A DNA stretch of 8,806 bases from Bacteroidota bacterium. GTDB taxonomy: Bacteria > Bacteroidota > Ignavibacteria > UBA10030 > UBA6906. The DNA lies in assembly GCA_003541875.1 (NCBI GenBank), contig DPLS01000183.1, forward strand, positions 1-8,806, written 5' to 3'. Positions within the stretch are counted from its first letter, which is position 1, and each line of letters begins with the position of its first letter. Positions 1 through 6,877 of the stretch are shown here, in pieces. The notes beneath the pieces are model-generated. The model was not told the DNA's origin. It saw nothing but the letters and a program-made list of their open reading frames with translations, and did no database searches. The position numbers and the translations under genes were made by a program.

Positions 1-266
1 GCCTTCTGCCTTCCAATATCTTCTGCGCGATAGAGAATCTGGCGATGCAAATTCGAGATTGAGACAGCGTCGTCGTCAACGATACCTATCGTTCCCACAC
101 CCGCAGCCGCCAGATAGAAAGCAACCGGAGAACCCAAACCGCCAGCACCCACAATCAACACGCGTGCCTGTTTGAGTTTTTGTTGTCCCTTGATGCCAAC
201 TTCGGGAAGGACAAGCTGCCGGCTGTAGCGCACCAACTCTTCAGCGGTGAATCCCACCTTACTCAT
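1..266 (-). CDS. moeB: MoeB/ThiF-family adenylyltransferase, N-terminal part (cut by window start)
   Basis: This is the first 88 residues of an E1-like enzyme. Such enzymes use ATP to adenylate the C-terminal glycine of a small sulfur-carrier protein (MoaD or ThiS), in the cytoplasm, for molybdopterin or thiamine synthesis. Family hallmarks are visible: RYSRQLVLPEVG at residues 13-24, the nucleotide-binding G40-A-G-G-L-G45 loop after a hydrophobic strand, an acidic D64-D-D66 at the end of the next strand, and N72-L-H-R75-Q76, which carries the catalytic arginine. The ATG at 264-266 is chosen because the conserved region starts right after it; no strong ribosome binding site precedes it. MoeB, ThiF and rhodanese-fused MoeZ forms cannot be told apart without the C-terminal part, so the symbol is a best guess while the family is secure. 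It diverges from the barrel-like gene at 338. Confidence 0.9.
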   Translation of the reverse strand, partial: MSKVGFTAEELVRYSRQLVLPEVGIKGQQKLKQARVLIVGAGGLGSPVAFYLAAAGVGTIGIVDDDAVSISNLHRQILYRAEDIGRQK

Positions 267-280
267 GAACCACTTGAGTA

Positions 281-309
281 TTGATTGTACAAACGTGGTT
301 GCCTATATT
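281..309 (+). promoter_or_regulatory. Predicted promoter of the DUF1207-like gene
   Basis: TTGATT at 281-286 and TATATT at 304-309 are separated by exactly 17 bases, matching vegetative sigma-factor spacing. Transcription would begin near 316, leaving a leader of about 22 bases before the ATG at 338. On the opposite strand TACAAT (284-289) could be the -10 box for the divergent moeB-like gene, but its -35 region is poor. The two promoters would then overlap in the 71-base divergent gap. This rests on motif matching only. Confidence 0.5.
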
Positions 310-337
310 CATCTGTACTTCTGGAGAGAACCATCGC

Positions 338-1222
338 ATGCGTCGTTGTCTTTTGATACTGTTGGTGCTCGCTCCCATCACGACATCACTGGCTGCCGCT
401 CAAGAGGAACCTGGAGGTTCTCCCTTCACATTCCTTCCGGGTCGGATTCTTGTGCAGCCGTTTACTGCGAACTATCAAGAGCCGCGTGTCGGGATCCGCA
501 AACAGCTGGGAAGCTCGCGCCTGAAACTGGATATCGGAAGCACATTGGACGTCGTAGAATATACCATTTCAAGTGAGAAAAGTAAAAAGCTTCGCGCAGG
601 CATTGAGTTCTTCACCTACGCCTTATCGACCAGCGCCAACGGCCTGAGGCTGCAGATTGACGCGGTCGACGGCTTCTTTGGTGGGCATGTGTCCTACAGA
701 GCGCTGAGTGAGAATGCGATCTTCTCTCTACGCCTGCGTCTCTTGCACCTTAGCGCTCATTTTATCGACGGTCATTTCGACAACACAACGGGCACATGGA
801 AAGACGGGATTGCGCCAATCCCATTTACAAAGGATTTTGGTGAACTCATCGGATCGTATGAGCTACAGGCATCCTTCTTCTCCTTCATGTTCTACACGGG
901 TTTCAGCTATGCAACCCTCGTCCGCCCCGAGGAGATTAAACGGTTCAGCACGATTACCGGAATCGAAGTTCACACAACCAACGGTGACGCGACTGCCTTT
1001 GGCAAACCCTACAGCCTTTTCCTTGCAGACAACTTCTCACTCGTCGGGATACCTTCCTACGTCGGCACAAACAACTTGGAGACCGGTGTGAAACTTGGAG
1101 AGTGGACAGGGAGCGGTATACGACTTTACCTGAGCTACTTCTCAGGATTGTCGGTCTTCAATCAATACTACAACATCCACGAAGCCCATTGGGGCGTAGG
1201 CTTCACATTTGATGTTTGGTAA
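338..1222 (+). CDS. Exported DUF1207-like protein, probable outer-membrane beta-barrel
   Basis: A 294-residue protein. The ATG at 338 is chosen over an in-frame TTG at 281 because GGAGAG at 323-328 lies 9 bases before it and a clean signal peptide follows: MRRC, a hydrophobic run, then cleavage near A-A-A-Q at about residue 21. The mature part alternates polar and aromatic residues in strand-like segments and ends in Phe-Asp-Val-Trp; a terminal aromatic is usual for outer-membrane barrels. Features that recall DUF1207 are an HLSAH motif at residues 137-141 (the family's HxSSH-like site after an R-L-R-L strand), a following SYE near residues 173-175, and the end pattern of a Tyr-Phe-Ser-Gly turn, Asn-Gln-Tyr-Tyr and Gly-Val-Gly. 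The family assignment is from memory of its pattern and is moderate. No enzymatic role is known to me. It is monocistronic and ends 38 bases from the convergent HD gene, with no clear terminator hairpin in the gap. Confidence 0.75.
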   Translation: MRRCLLILLVLAPITTSLAAAQEEPGGSPFTFLPGRILVQPFTANYQEPRVGIRKQLGSSRLKLDIGSTLDVVEYTISSEKSKKLRAGIEFFTYALSTSANGLRLQIDAVDGFFGGHVSYRALSENAIFSLRLRLLHLSAHFIDGHFDNTTGTWKDGIAPIPFTKDFGELIGSYELQASFFSFMFYTGFSYATLVRPEEIKRFSTITGIEVHTTNGDATAFGKPYSLFLADNFSLVGIPSYVGTNNLETGVKLGEWTGSGIRLYLSYFSGLSVFNQYYNIHEAHWGVGFTFDVW

Positions 1223-1260
1223 GTGACAAGTGTTCTGAAGTCCCATAGGTTCCCCTTTCA

Positions 1261-1812
1261 TCACTGCACACCAATGTCAGCCGCTACACTTTTGAGTGCG
1301 TTGATGACGAACTGCGTATGTTCCGCCATATCCACCTGCAATTCTTCTATCCCTTTATAGATATCTTCACGACTCACCGTACGGGCGAAGGCCTTATCCT
1401 TCAACTTCTTTTTCACTGATGAAGCCTCGAGGTCAGCTATCTTATTCGGCCGGACGAGCGAGCACGCAACAATGAAACCACAGAGTTCGTCGCATGCGAA
1501 CAGAGTTTTCGCCAACTGCGTGTCCCGCGGGATGTTCATGTGAGGCACGTGACTGACGATTGCCCGACGAATGTCATCAGGGCAGCCTCTCTGCGCGAGA
1601 ATCTCCTGCCCTTTCATGGGGTGATCAGGGACCTGCGGATACATCTCGTAGTCGAAATCATGGAGTAGACCAACAATACCCCAAGTCTCTTCGTCTTCAC
1701 CAAGCTTCTGCGCGTAGGCGCGCATGGCGGCTTCGACAGCGAGTGCGTGCTTCCTCAGGCTGTCCGTCTTTGTATACTCGTGAAGAAGATCAAGAGCGTC
1801 CTGACGATTCAT
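1261..1812 (-). CDS. HD-domain metal-dependent phosphohydrolase
   Basis: A 183-residue cytosolic protein with an HD-superfamily core. The metal ligands are in the expected order: H22, the paired H51-D52 (in LLHDFDYE), H64, H88 and D108 (in FACDEL). The H64/H88 pair is typical of the HDIG subgroup, which often binds two metals and cleaves phosphomonoester or phosphodiester bonds of nucleotides. No GGDEF, GYP or RelA-specific motif is present, so the substrate cannot be named. The start is firm: GGGAG (minus strand, 1824-1820) sits 7 bases before the ATG at 1812. It follows nth in the same direction but after 139 bases, so it may have its own promoter; I found no convincing -35/-10 pair there. 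The last residues (160-183) are an extra helix beyond the core. Confidence 0.88.
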   Translation of the reverse strand: MNRQDALDLLHEYTKTDSLRKHALAVEAAMRAYAQKLGEDEETWGIVGLLHDFDYEMYPQVPDHPMKGQEILAQRGCPDDIRRAIVSHVPHMNIPRDTQLAKTLFACDELCGFIVACSLVRPNKIADLEASSVKKKLKDKAFARTVSREDIYKGIEELQVDMAEHTQFVINALKSVAADIGVQ

Positions 1813-1819
1813 TACCGAA

Positions 1820-1824
1820 CTCCC
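1820..1824 (-). promoter_or_regulatory. Ribosome binding site of the HD-domain gene
   Basis: The minus strand reads GGGAG, 7 bases upstream of the ATG at 1812. It fixes the start of the HD gene, and together with the sites at 323 and 3978 it shows that Shine-Dalgarno initiation is used by at least some genes of this organism. Confidence 0.6.
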
Positions 1825-1951
1825 GAGTGTGTATTGAATTTCATTGCATTCAAGTCTATCATCAAAGGACAGGGTTCACTTTTCCCCCGCATCGCTTGAA
1901 TCACCAACTGCCGTCTAGGATCAATGACAGGTGCAGACTGGTAAAGTTGAT

Positions 1952-2629
1952 TCACGTGAGGATGGCTGAAGGACACAATTCATTTACGGCACACTCCAGA
2001 CATCTTGGTTTCCGTGCTCCGCACGTCTTCCGACCGTGGAGAATGAAGACACTTCCAACATCAATCCAGTGTTTCTTGGAGAACACCTTCATCAAATCGA
2101 CCTCTATCTTCTCCGCTGTATCCTCAGACGTGAAGCCCATGCGCTGTGCCAGTCGGTGAACATGCGTGTCCACGACGATACCAGAGACAATGCCAAACGC
2201 CTGCCCCAGCACAACATTGGCGGTCTTTCGACCTACACCTGGCAGTTGGACCAACGTTTCCATGGAATCCGGCACTTTTCCACCATGCTGTTCCACCAAT
2301 GCCTTACTGCAACCCATGATGTTCTTCGTCTTCATTCGGAAGAAGCCCGTCGACCTGATGTCCGACTCCAGTTCAGTAACGATTGCATTGGCAAAGTCTC
2401 TCGGCGTCTTGTATTTCTTGAACAGATCCTTTGTCACCATATTCACTCGCGCATCGGTACACTGGGCCGAGAGTATTGTCGCGATGAGAAGCTGGAAAGG
2501 ATTCTCATGCAGTAAGGCAGTCTTGGGCTGGGGGAATTCCTTCTTCATCTGACGAAGGATCCTCTCCGCCCGGGATTTCTTCTCTTCAAGACTTTCGGTT
2601 CGAGCTCGCTTAGGAGATTTGGATGGCAT
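1952..2629 (-). CDS. nth: Endonuclease III (DNA glycosylase/AP lyase)
   Basis: A 225-residue base-excision-repair enzyme that removes oxidised pyrimidines and nicks the abasic site. All family signatures are present. The helix-hairpin-helix LPGVGRKTANVV (residues 129-140) contains the catalytic Lys135, and the catalytic Asp154 lies in VVDTHVHR. The C-terminal [4Fe-4S] cluster is C203-X6-C210-X2-C213-X5-C219, exactly the spacing of E. coli endonuclease III. The LLIATILSAQCTD helix is also typical. A lysine/arginine-rich tail of about 25 residues precedes the core, making it slightly longer than the E. coli protein (211). I chose the ATG at 2629, four codons after an in-frame TTG at 2641; neither has a clear ribosome binding site. 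The gene follows the unknown 315-residue protein by 17 bases and appears to be the last gene of the polX transcript. Confidence 0.97.
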   Translation of the reverse strand: MPSKSPKRARTESLEEKKSRAERILRQMKKEFPQPKTALLHENPFQLLIATILSAQCTDARVNMVTKDLFKKYKTPRDFANAIVTELESDIRSTGFFRMKTKNIMGCSKALVEQHGGKVPDSMETLVQLPGVGRKTANVVLGQAFGIVSGIVVDTHVHRLAQRMGFTSEDTAEKIEVDLMKVFSKKHWIDVGSVFILHGRKTCGARKPRCLECAVNELCPSAILT

Positions 2630-2646
2630 TTGTCTATTCAATTCGC

Positions 2647-3594
2647 TTAGGCAACGAGAAGCTCTTTAATGAGAAGGTTTCCACCATCGATAACGGATTC
2701 ACTCAGAACCTTGTTTTCTTCATAACCGCTCAACCATTCAATGACTTCTCCCGCTACGTCAGAGTTGTCGCTAATGATGCGAAGAACGAATTCTTTGCCA
2801 CCACCAAGCCCCAGCTTCCTTTGCCAGAGCGAGACATACTTCAATCCAAGCCCCGCCGTGAGTTTCTCAAGCGCCTCTGAAAGTCCCTCACGAAAGGGAG
2901 CATACTTCACATCGGGCTTTGAGAAATAGAACGTGAGCTCGGTGTGCTTTCCGACTGCATCGCCTGACGGGATCTCGCCTTGAGCAAACACCAGATTATA
3001 TGCCGCGTACGAGTATCCTTCTAACTCCCCAACGTGTTTCCCATGTGCTGATGAATAGATACCGAGTCGATCCCGCACAATGTATTCAAGCACGTCGAGG
3101 TTCATTCCACCCCGCACAATGAAGGTTGACTCGAAAATGTCCTCGTGGCCTTTCGTCGTCGTAAATCCAAGCCCATCCAAATAGGTCCTGCCATTCTTCA
3201 GAAGCTTCTTCTCAAGCGGCTTCTTCGAACTGACAAGGTAGACTCTGCTTTCCACCGATCTCTCCAATCCAACCGGGACATGGGAATGAATCTGGGTCTT
3301 GAACCGTTCAAACGACTCTACAAGCATGCGCTGGACTTCTTCATTGTCCGAACTGATTGGAGTGTGGAGGAAATGGGAGAGGGCATTCTGAAGAGACTGC
3401 GATTCTCGCGACAACGTGTCCGCAAGATGCTTCGCGTACGCAGCGTTGATCTCCCGGCTTTCCTGTGCGATGCGCTCGTGCAACTCCTTCATTGTTTTCA
3501 AGTACTCATCCCTTGTCACTCCCGGACGCATCTGATGGAGTGCACAGTAGGCAATTGTGGGAATGGGAGTATCCAGCAGACTGTAAAGGCTCAT
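2647..3594 (-). CDS. Unrecognised 315-residue cytosolic protein in the polX-nth operon
   Basis: I do not recognise a family. The protein has no signal peptide or membrane segment. Residues 27-105 look mostly helical, with charged heptad-like stretches (KTMKELHERIAQESREINAA region). From about 117 to the end there is alternating strand/helix character, with a glycine-rich G262-L-G-G-G266 before a FVLRII strand and an acidic segment. Several conserved-looking histidines (150, 184, 187) and an ELTFYFSKPD strand (219-228) are the best anchors for a search. Start choice: an in-frame GTG at 3603 would begin 2 bases after the ferredoxin stop, but the ATG at 3594 has GAGAG (3607-3603) 8 bases upstream and is preferred. 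It lies between the ferredoxin and nth with gaps of 11 and 17 bases, so it is very probably co-expressed with both. Its length and undisturbed frame argue that it is a real gene. Confidence 0.85.
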   Translation of the reverse strand: MSLYSLLDTPIPTIAYCALHQMRPGVTRDEYLKTMKELHERIAQESREINAAYAKHLADTLSRESQSLQNALSHFLHTPISSDNEEVQRMLVESFERFKTQIHSHVPVGLERSVESRVYLVSSKKPLEKKLLKNGRTYLDGLGFTTTKGHEDIFESTFIVRGGMNLDVLEYIVRDRLGIYSSAHGKHVGELEGYSYAAYNLVFAQGEIPSGDAVGKHTELTFYFSKPDVKYAPFREGLSEALEKLTAGLGLKYVSLWQRKLGLGGGKEFVLRIISDNSDVAGEVIEWLSGYEENKVLSESVIDGGNLLIKELLVA

Positions 3595-3605
3595 GTCACT
3601 CACTC

Positions 3606-3971
3606 TCAGGTTCGTGGATGAATCTTCGGAAATTGCAGTGCGTCGGGCGCGTATCGCTGGTCCTTAATCAAGAGCCGCTGAATGACTTCCCCCTCGATTA
3701 TCGTCCGATCGATGATCTCAGGAACGTCATGCACGGTGACGCCGCCATACCAAATGGCTTCGGGGTAGATCACCAGAGTCACTCCGTGCTCGCATGCGTC
3801 GAGGCAACCCGCATTGTTCGCGCGGACGGTTTTCGCGAGACCCCGCTTCTGAAGCTCTGCCTTGAAAAGATCCCGTACCTGGCCTGACCCCTTCTCAAGA
3901 CAGCAACCCTTGGGGTGCCCCGCCGGCCGTTCGTTGATACAAACAAAGACGTGTCGTTGGTAGCGGCTCAC
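3606..3971 (-). CDS. Thioredoxin-like [2Fe-2S] ferredoxin
   Basis: A 121-residue Shethna-type ferredoxin: a thioredoxin fold holding a [2Fe-2S] cluster, acting as a soluble electron carrier. The N-terminus reads HVFVCINERPAGHPKG, followed by the cluster ligands C11, C24, C56 and C60. The 13-residue step C11 to C24 and the NAGCLDAC pair match the Aquifex aeolicus protein, and YPEAIWYGGVT plus DVPEII complete the family pattern. An extra Cys23 sits beside the ligand Cys24. The same fold occurs in the NuoE subunit of complex I, but the short stand-alone length and N-terminus fit the ferredoxin. The start is GTG at 3971, supported by GAGGG (3982-3978) 6 bases upstream; no usable ATG lies nearby. 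Only 2 bases separate it from the stop of the DinB-like gene, suggesting translational coupling. Its redox partner is not evident here; the Fe-S enzyme Nth in the same operon is a coincidence worth noting, not evidence of partnership. Confidence 0.93.
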   Translation of the reverse strand: MSRYQRHVFVCINERPAGHPKGCCLEKGSGQVRDLFKAELQKRGLAKTVRANNAGCLDACEHGVTLVIYPEAIWYGGVTVHDVPEIIDRTIIEGEVIQRLLIKDQRYAPDALQFPKIHPRT

Positions 3972-3973
3972 AC

Positions 3974-4444
3974 TCAGCCCTCGATCTTGGAGAAGAGATT
4001 AAACATTCCGTACAGGTGGTGTTCCTCGTGTCGCATGAGACCCTCCACAGCTCTTTCGATGGTGTAGTGTTTCATTTCCGGATGTTCCCCTTGAAGCCGC
4101 CACTGTTCATCCGTGAGCGTTTCGAGGAGCGAAGCAAGCGTTGTTCGTTGAACTTCGAATTCCTTAAGTCGCTTGGAGAAGTTCTCCGTGAGATGAAAGC
4201 CACTCTCCCTCGCCTCATCCGGCGAATAGGGGATGATCGCGGGTTTATCCTCGGTCAACATCCGGGCAATCCGTTCAAGGAACACATCCTGAACCTCGCA
4301 CAGGTGCATCGTCAATTCATGGAGCGACCACTTCCCTTTGGCAGGACGTTCCTTTCGTCGTTCTTCGCTCACCCCAACCGTGAAGGTGCAAATCTCTTCT
4401 GCGTGAGCCTTCAGTCGTTGAATAAGTGCTTTACGGATGTTCAT
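3974..4444 (-). CDS. DinB-like (DinB/YfiT superfamily) four-helix metalloprotein
   Basis: A 156-residue protein of the DinB/YfiT-like fold, a four-helix bundle with a histidine-coordinated divalent metal. Members include thiol S-transferases such as BstA and many proteins of unknown role; they are unrelated to the DNA polymerase also called DinB. Visible marks are GKWSLHELTMHLCEVQ (residues 37-52), where His47 is the first ligand, and the last helix with H139-x3-H143 (GLMRHEEHHLYGMF), which supplies the other two. The ERPAKGKWS approach is typical of the family (usual form: P..gkWS..e...Hl). The ATG at 4444 follows the LiaF-like stop by 18 bases; the ribosome binding site is weak. No substrate can be inferred. 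Confidence 0.85.
   Translation of the reverse strand: MNIRKALIQRLKAHAEEICTFTVGVSEERRKERPAKGKWSLHELTMHLCEVQDVFLERIARMLTEDKPAIIPYSPDEARESGFHLTENFSKRLKEFEVQRTTLASLLETLTDEQWRLQGEHPEMKHYTIERAVEGLMRHEEHHLYGMFNLFSKIEG
3978..3982 (-). promoter_or_regulatory. Ribosome binding site for the GTG-started ferredoxin
   Basis: The minus strand reads GAGGG, 6 bases upstream of the GTG at 3971, inside the last codons of the DinB-like gene. It is the main reason for accepting a GTG start, and it fits re-initiation by ribosomes finishing the upstream gene. Confidence 0.5.
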
Positions 4445-4462
4445 GTGTCCGGCAGTCGGTCT

Positions 4463-5071
4463 CTACTGCACCACGCTGATATTACCGAATACACGGGAAG
4501 CGGAAATCCGCAATCGTGCCTTCGCTGTCTGAAAATCAGGTGAACTGAAGTCCAACGAGGAAGACATGCCTTCCTTTCGCTGATCTCCGACTCGAATGCC
4601 ACCAAAGGTCGTGCTGGCATAAACAGCGAACGCCATGGCTTTCGGAAGATGCAGTGTCGCATTGCCGAACGCGCCGTCAAGCACAAGTGAATGATCGCCT
4701 TCCGCAAGTTGAGCATTGAGAAGATCGATATCGGTATTGCCAAATTTCGTCGACACCGTCCCACCCGAGAATGATTTCGACTGAACCGCTATTGTGTAGT
4801 CACCGAAGACCGTTGATACCGAAAGCCGGTTTTCGTCGGAGCTTGGATACACAGTAGCCATTGCGCCGTCCACTCTCATCGATGATTCAACGCCTGTCCC
4901 GCGAGAAACAGAACGCCGCCTGAGCACACTGAGTCCCCAGATAATCAGCAGCACTGGCCAATATGTGTGGAGCAACTCGCCAACATCGGCAATATACATA
5001 TTGTCCAGCAGCAGAAGCCCGCCAATGGCGATGAGAATGATGCCCCACCAAATACCACTTGACCTGTTCAT
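4463..5071 (-). CDS. LiaF-like membrane protein (LiaI-LiaF-type TM region plus LiaF C-terminal-like domain)
   Basis: A 202-residue protein. Two hydrophobic segments (about residues 8-22 and 36-50) frame a short loop, with IWWGIILIAIGGLLLLDN and YWPVLLIIWGLSVLRRR matching the LiaI-LiaF-type transmembrane region. Arginines after the second segment suggest that the C-terminal domain is cytoplasmic. Residues 65-202 are beta-rich with five recurring Phe-Gly steps (F89, F110, F135, F156, F195), as in the LiaF C-terminal/DUF2154-like domain, which probably forms a stacked beta fold. In Firmicutes LiaF restrains the LiaS sensor kinase of the cell-wall stress response; here there is no neighbouring liaR or liaS, so that role should not be carried over. 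The ATG at 5071 lies 15 bases after polX with no clear ribosome binding site, so it is likely translated from the polX transcript. Confidence 0.88.
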   Translation of the reverse strand: MNRSSGIWWGIILIAIGGLLLLDNMYIADVGELLHTYWPVLLIIWGLSVLRRRSVSRGTGVESSMRVDGAMATVYPSSDENRLSVSTVFGDYTIAVQSKSFSGGTVSTKFGNTDIDLLNAQLAEGDHSLVLDGAFGNATLHLPKAMAFAVYASTTFGGIRVGDQRKEGMSSSLDFSSPDFQTAKARLRISASRVFGNISVVQ

Positions 5072-5086
5072 GTTCGCGAAGGATCG

Positions 5087-6832
5087 TTAGTGAATATTGA
5101 AGTACTTCAAGACACCACTAAGGGGTTTCGTATTCAGGATGTCCTTCTTCTCCAGCCAGCCCTTGCGTGCCGTGCCGACACCAAAACGCACGTCATCCAA
5201 CCCCTCGATGTTGTGTGCATCGGGATTGATCGCGATCATCACACCCTTCTCTGCTGCGTACTTGCACAGTCGCCAATCGAGGTCAAGCCGCAGCGGATGC
5301 GCGTTGATTTCAATGATCTTCCCGTAGTCGGCAGCGGCATTGATCACCTGAATCATGTCGAGAGGATATGCGTCCCGACTCAGCAGCAGTCTCCCCGTCG
5401 GATGACCAAGCATGGTGACGTACTTGGTCTTCAGTGCCTTGATGATCCGTTTGGTCATTTCAGCTTCCGTCATCTTGAAGCTGCTATGAATCGAAACAAC
5501 AACATATTCAAACGAAGAGAGAACTTTGTCCGGCCAGTCAAGCTCCCCATTGGGAAGGATGTCGCACTCCGTTCCTTTGAACAGCCTGAATCCCTTGAGC
5601 CGCGCGTTCAACTCATCAATTTCTTTGAATTGCCGCTTGACCTTTTCTTCACTCAAGCCTCCGGCATACGCGGCTACTTTGCTGTGGTCGCCGATGCCGA
5701 GATACTCCCAGCCCAGTTTTCGTGCACCATCGGCCATCTCCTCCAGAGTGTTGACACCGTCGCTGTACTTGGTGTGGCAGTGGAACGTCCCCCGAATATC
5801 ATTGTACTCTACGAGCCTTGGTAGCCCCTCTTCTTCTGCAGCCTCGATTTCGCCGGTGTTCTCACGAAGCTCAGGCGGAATGTAGTCGAGTTCGAGTGCT
5901 TTGTAGATGTCCGGTTCATCCTTGCACCTCACGATGCGCTTTGCCTTGCCTCTTTTCTCTTCGGTGCCAAGTTCTGAGAAGCCGTATTCATTCAGACTCC
6001 AGCCGTACTTCTTCGCTCTGGAGCGCATCTCGATATTGTGTTCCTTACTTCCAGTGAAGTAATTGAGAGTGAAAGGATATTCACTGTCGTCGACGATGCG
6101 CATGTCGCAATTGATTCCCGCTTTGAGCACCACGCTCGACTTCGTGTCCCCTTTTGCAATGACAGTCTCCACATCGAAATGCGATGTGAATGCATCCATC
6201 AATGCAGACCGGGCCGACTCCTTTGCACTCACAACAATGTCGATGTCCCCGATGACCTCCTTCTTCCTTCGCAGACTGCCGGCAATCTCCCCACGAATAA
6301 CCTCTTTCCTAGTGATGACATCTTTGAACACCCGTTCGGCGGCTGAGACAGCTTTCGGGTAGATTGTCTTTTCACCGCGGGCTCTGAGCGCCTGAATCCC
6401 CTTCAGAATATTCTCTTGAGTCTTCTCTCCAAATCCCTCAACCGCGGAGAGTTTGTCCGACTTTGCAGCAGCTTCGAGCTCCGCAAGGCTCTTGATCTTC
6501 AACTTCTCATACAGAACTTTCACCTTCTTCGGACCCAACCCTTGGACGCGCAACATCTCCAATACGCCGTCCGGGATTCCCTTCCGAAGCTCATCGTAGT
6601 CCTTGGATTCTCCTTGCTGGACCAAATCGCTAATGACTAGGGCAATCTTCTCGCCAATCCCATCAATCTCACGTATTCCTCCACTTTCCACAAGTCCAGC
6701 AATGTCGCTGGTAAGCCCTTCCACGGCTCGGGATGCGTTGTGGAATGCTCTGGACTTGAATGGATTTGCCCCCTGGAGTTCGAGAAGCGTCCCCATTTCA
6801 TCAAGGATCTCTGCAATCGCCTTCTTATCCAT
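5087..6832 (-). CDS. polX: Family X DNA polymerase with PHP domain (PolX)
   Basis: A 581-residue repair polymerase that fills short gaps in base-excision repair; the B. subtilis homologue is about 570. Domain order: helix-hairpin-helix motifs around residues 50-62, 96-108 and 130-143; the nucleotidyltransferase palm with GSLRR (185-189) and metal-binding Asp196 and Asp198 (GDIDIV), plus a third Asp243 in CDMRIV; then an intact PHP domain from about 345. All PHP ligands are recognisable: H351 and H353 (HCH), D358, H383 (GDHS), E422 (GTECD), H449 (SIHSS), H477 (LGHP), D538 and H540 (NPDAH). This predicts active Mn2+-dependent 3'-5' exonuclease and possibly AP-endonuclease or 3'-phosphatase activity. 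The ATG at 6832 is chosen over an in-frame TTG at 6880, because the TTG would fall within the predicted promoter box and because the family N-terminus (DKKAIAEIL) starts here. It heads a six-gene minus-strand run. Confidence 0.97.
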   Translation of the reverse strand: MDKKAIAEILDEMGTLLELQGANPFKSRAFHNASRAVEGLTSDIAGLVESGGIREIDGIGEKIALVISDLVQQGESKDYDELRKGIPDGVLEMLRVQGLGPKKVKVLYEKLKIKSLAELEAAAKSDKLSAVEGFGEKTQENILKGIQALRARGEKTIYPKAVSAAERVFKDVITRKEVIRGEIAGSLRRKKEVIGDIDIVVSAKESARSALMDAFTSHFDVETVIAKGDTKSSVVLKAGINCDMRIVDDSEYPFTLNYFTGSKEHNIEMRSRAKKYGWSLNEYGFSELGTEEKRGKAKRIVRCKDEPDIYKALELDYIPPELRENTGEIEAAEEEGLPRLVEYNDIRGTFHCHTKYSDGVNTLEEMADGARKLGWEYLGIGDHSKVAAYAGGLSEEKVKRQFKEIDELNARLKGFRLFKGTECDILPNGELDWPDKVLSSFEYVVVSIHSSFKMTEAEMTKRIIKALKTKYVTMLGHPTGRLLLSRDAYPLDMIQVINAAADYGKIIEINAHPLRLDLDWRLCKYAAEKGVMIAINPDAHNIEGLDDVRFGVGTARKGWLEKKDILNTKPLSGVLKYFNIH

Positions 6833-6877
6833 GAAGTCTTGAGGAGGAAATGAACACGAACGAAGATTGTGACCGGA

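Noticed and set aside
281..337. In-frame upstream TTG start for the barrel-like gene
   Set aside because: The TTG coincides with the predicted -35 box and would bury the signal peptide. The ATG at 338 has a good ribosome binding site.
2623..3621. Long plus-strand frames opposite the unknown 315-residue protein
   Set aside because: They mirror the codon pattern of the minus-strand gene, break into pieces, and have no domain. The minus-strand frame is continuous and tightly spaced with its neighbours.
3974..4444. Reading the DinB-like gene as the SOS polymerase DinB (Pol IV) because of the adjacent repair genes
   Set aside because: The 156-residue length and the H47/H139/H143 pattern belong to the DinB/YfiT four-helix family, which shares only the name with DNA polymerase IV.
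4441..4764. 107-codon minus-strand frame within the LiaF-like gene
   Set aside because: It overlaps the well-supported LiaF-like frame, and its composition (many Arg, Cys, His) is typical of a shadow frame.
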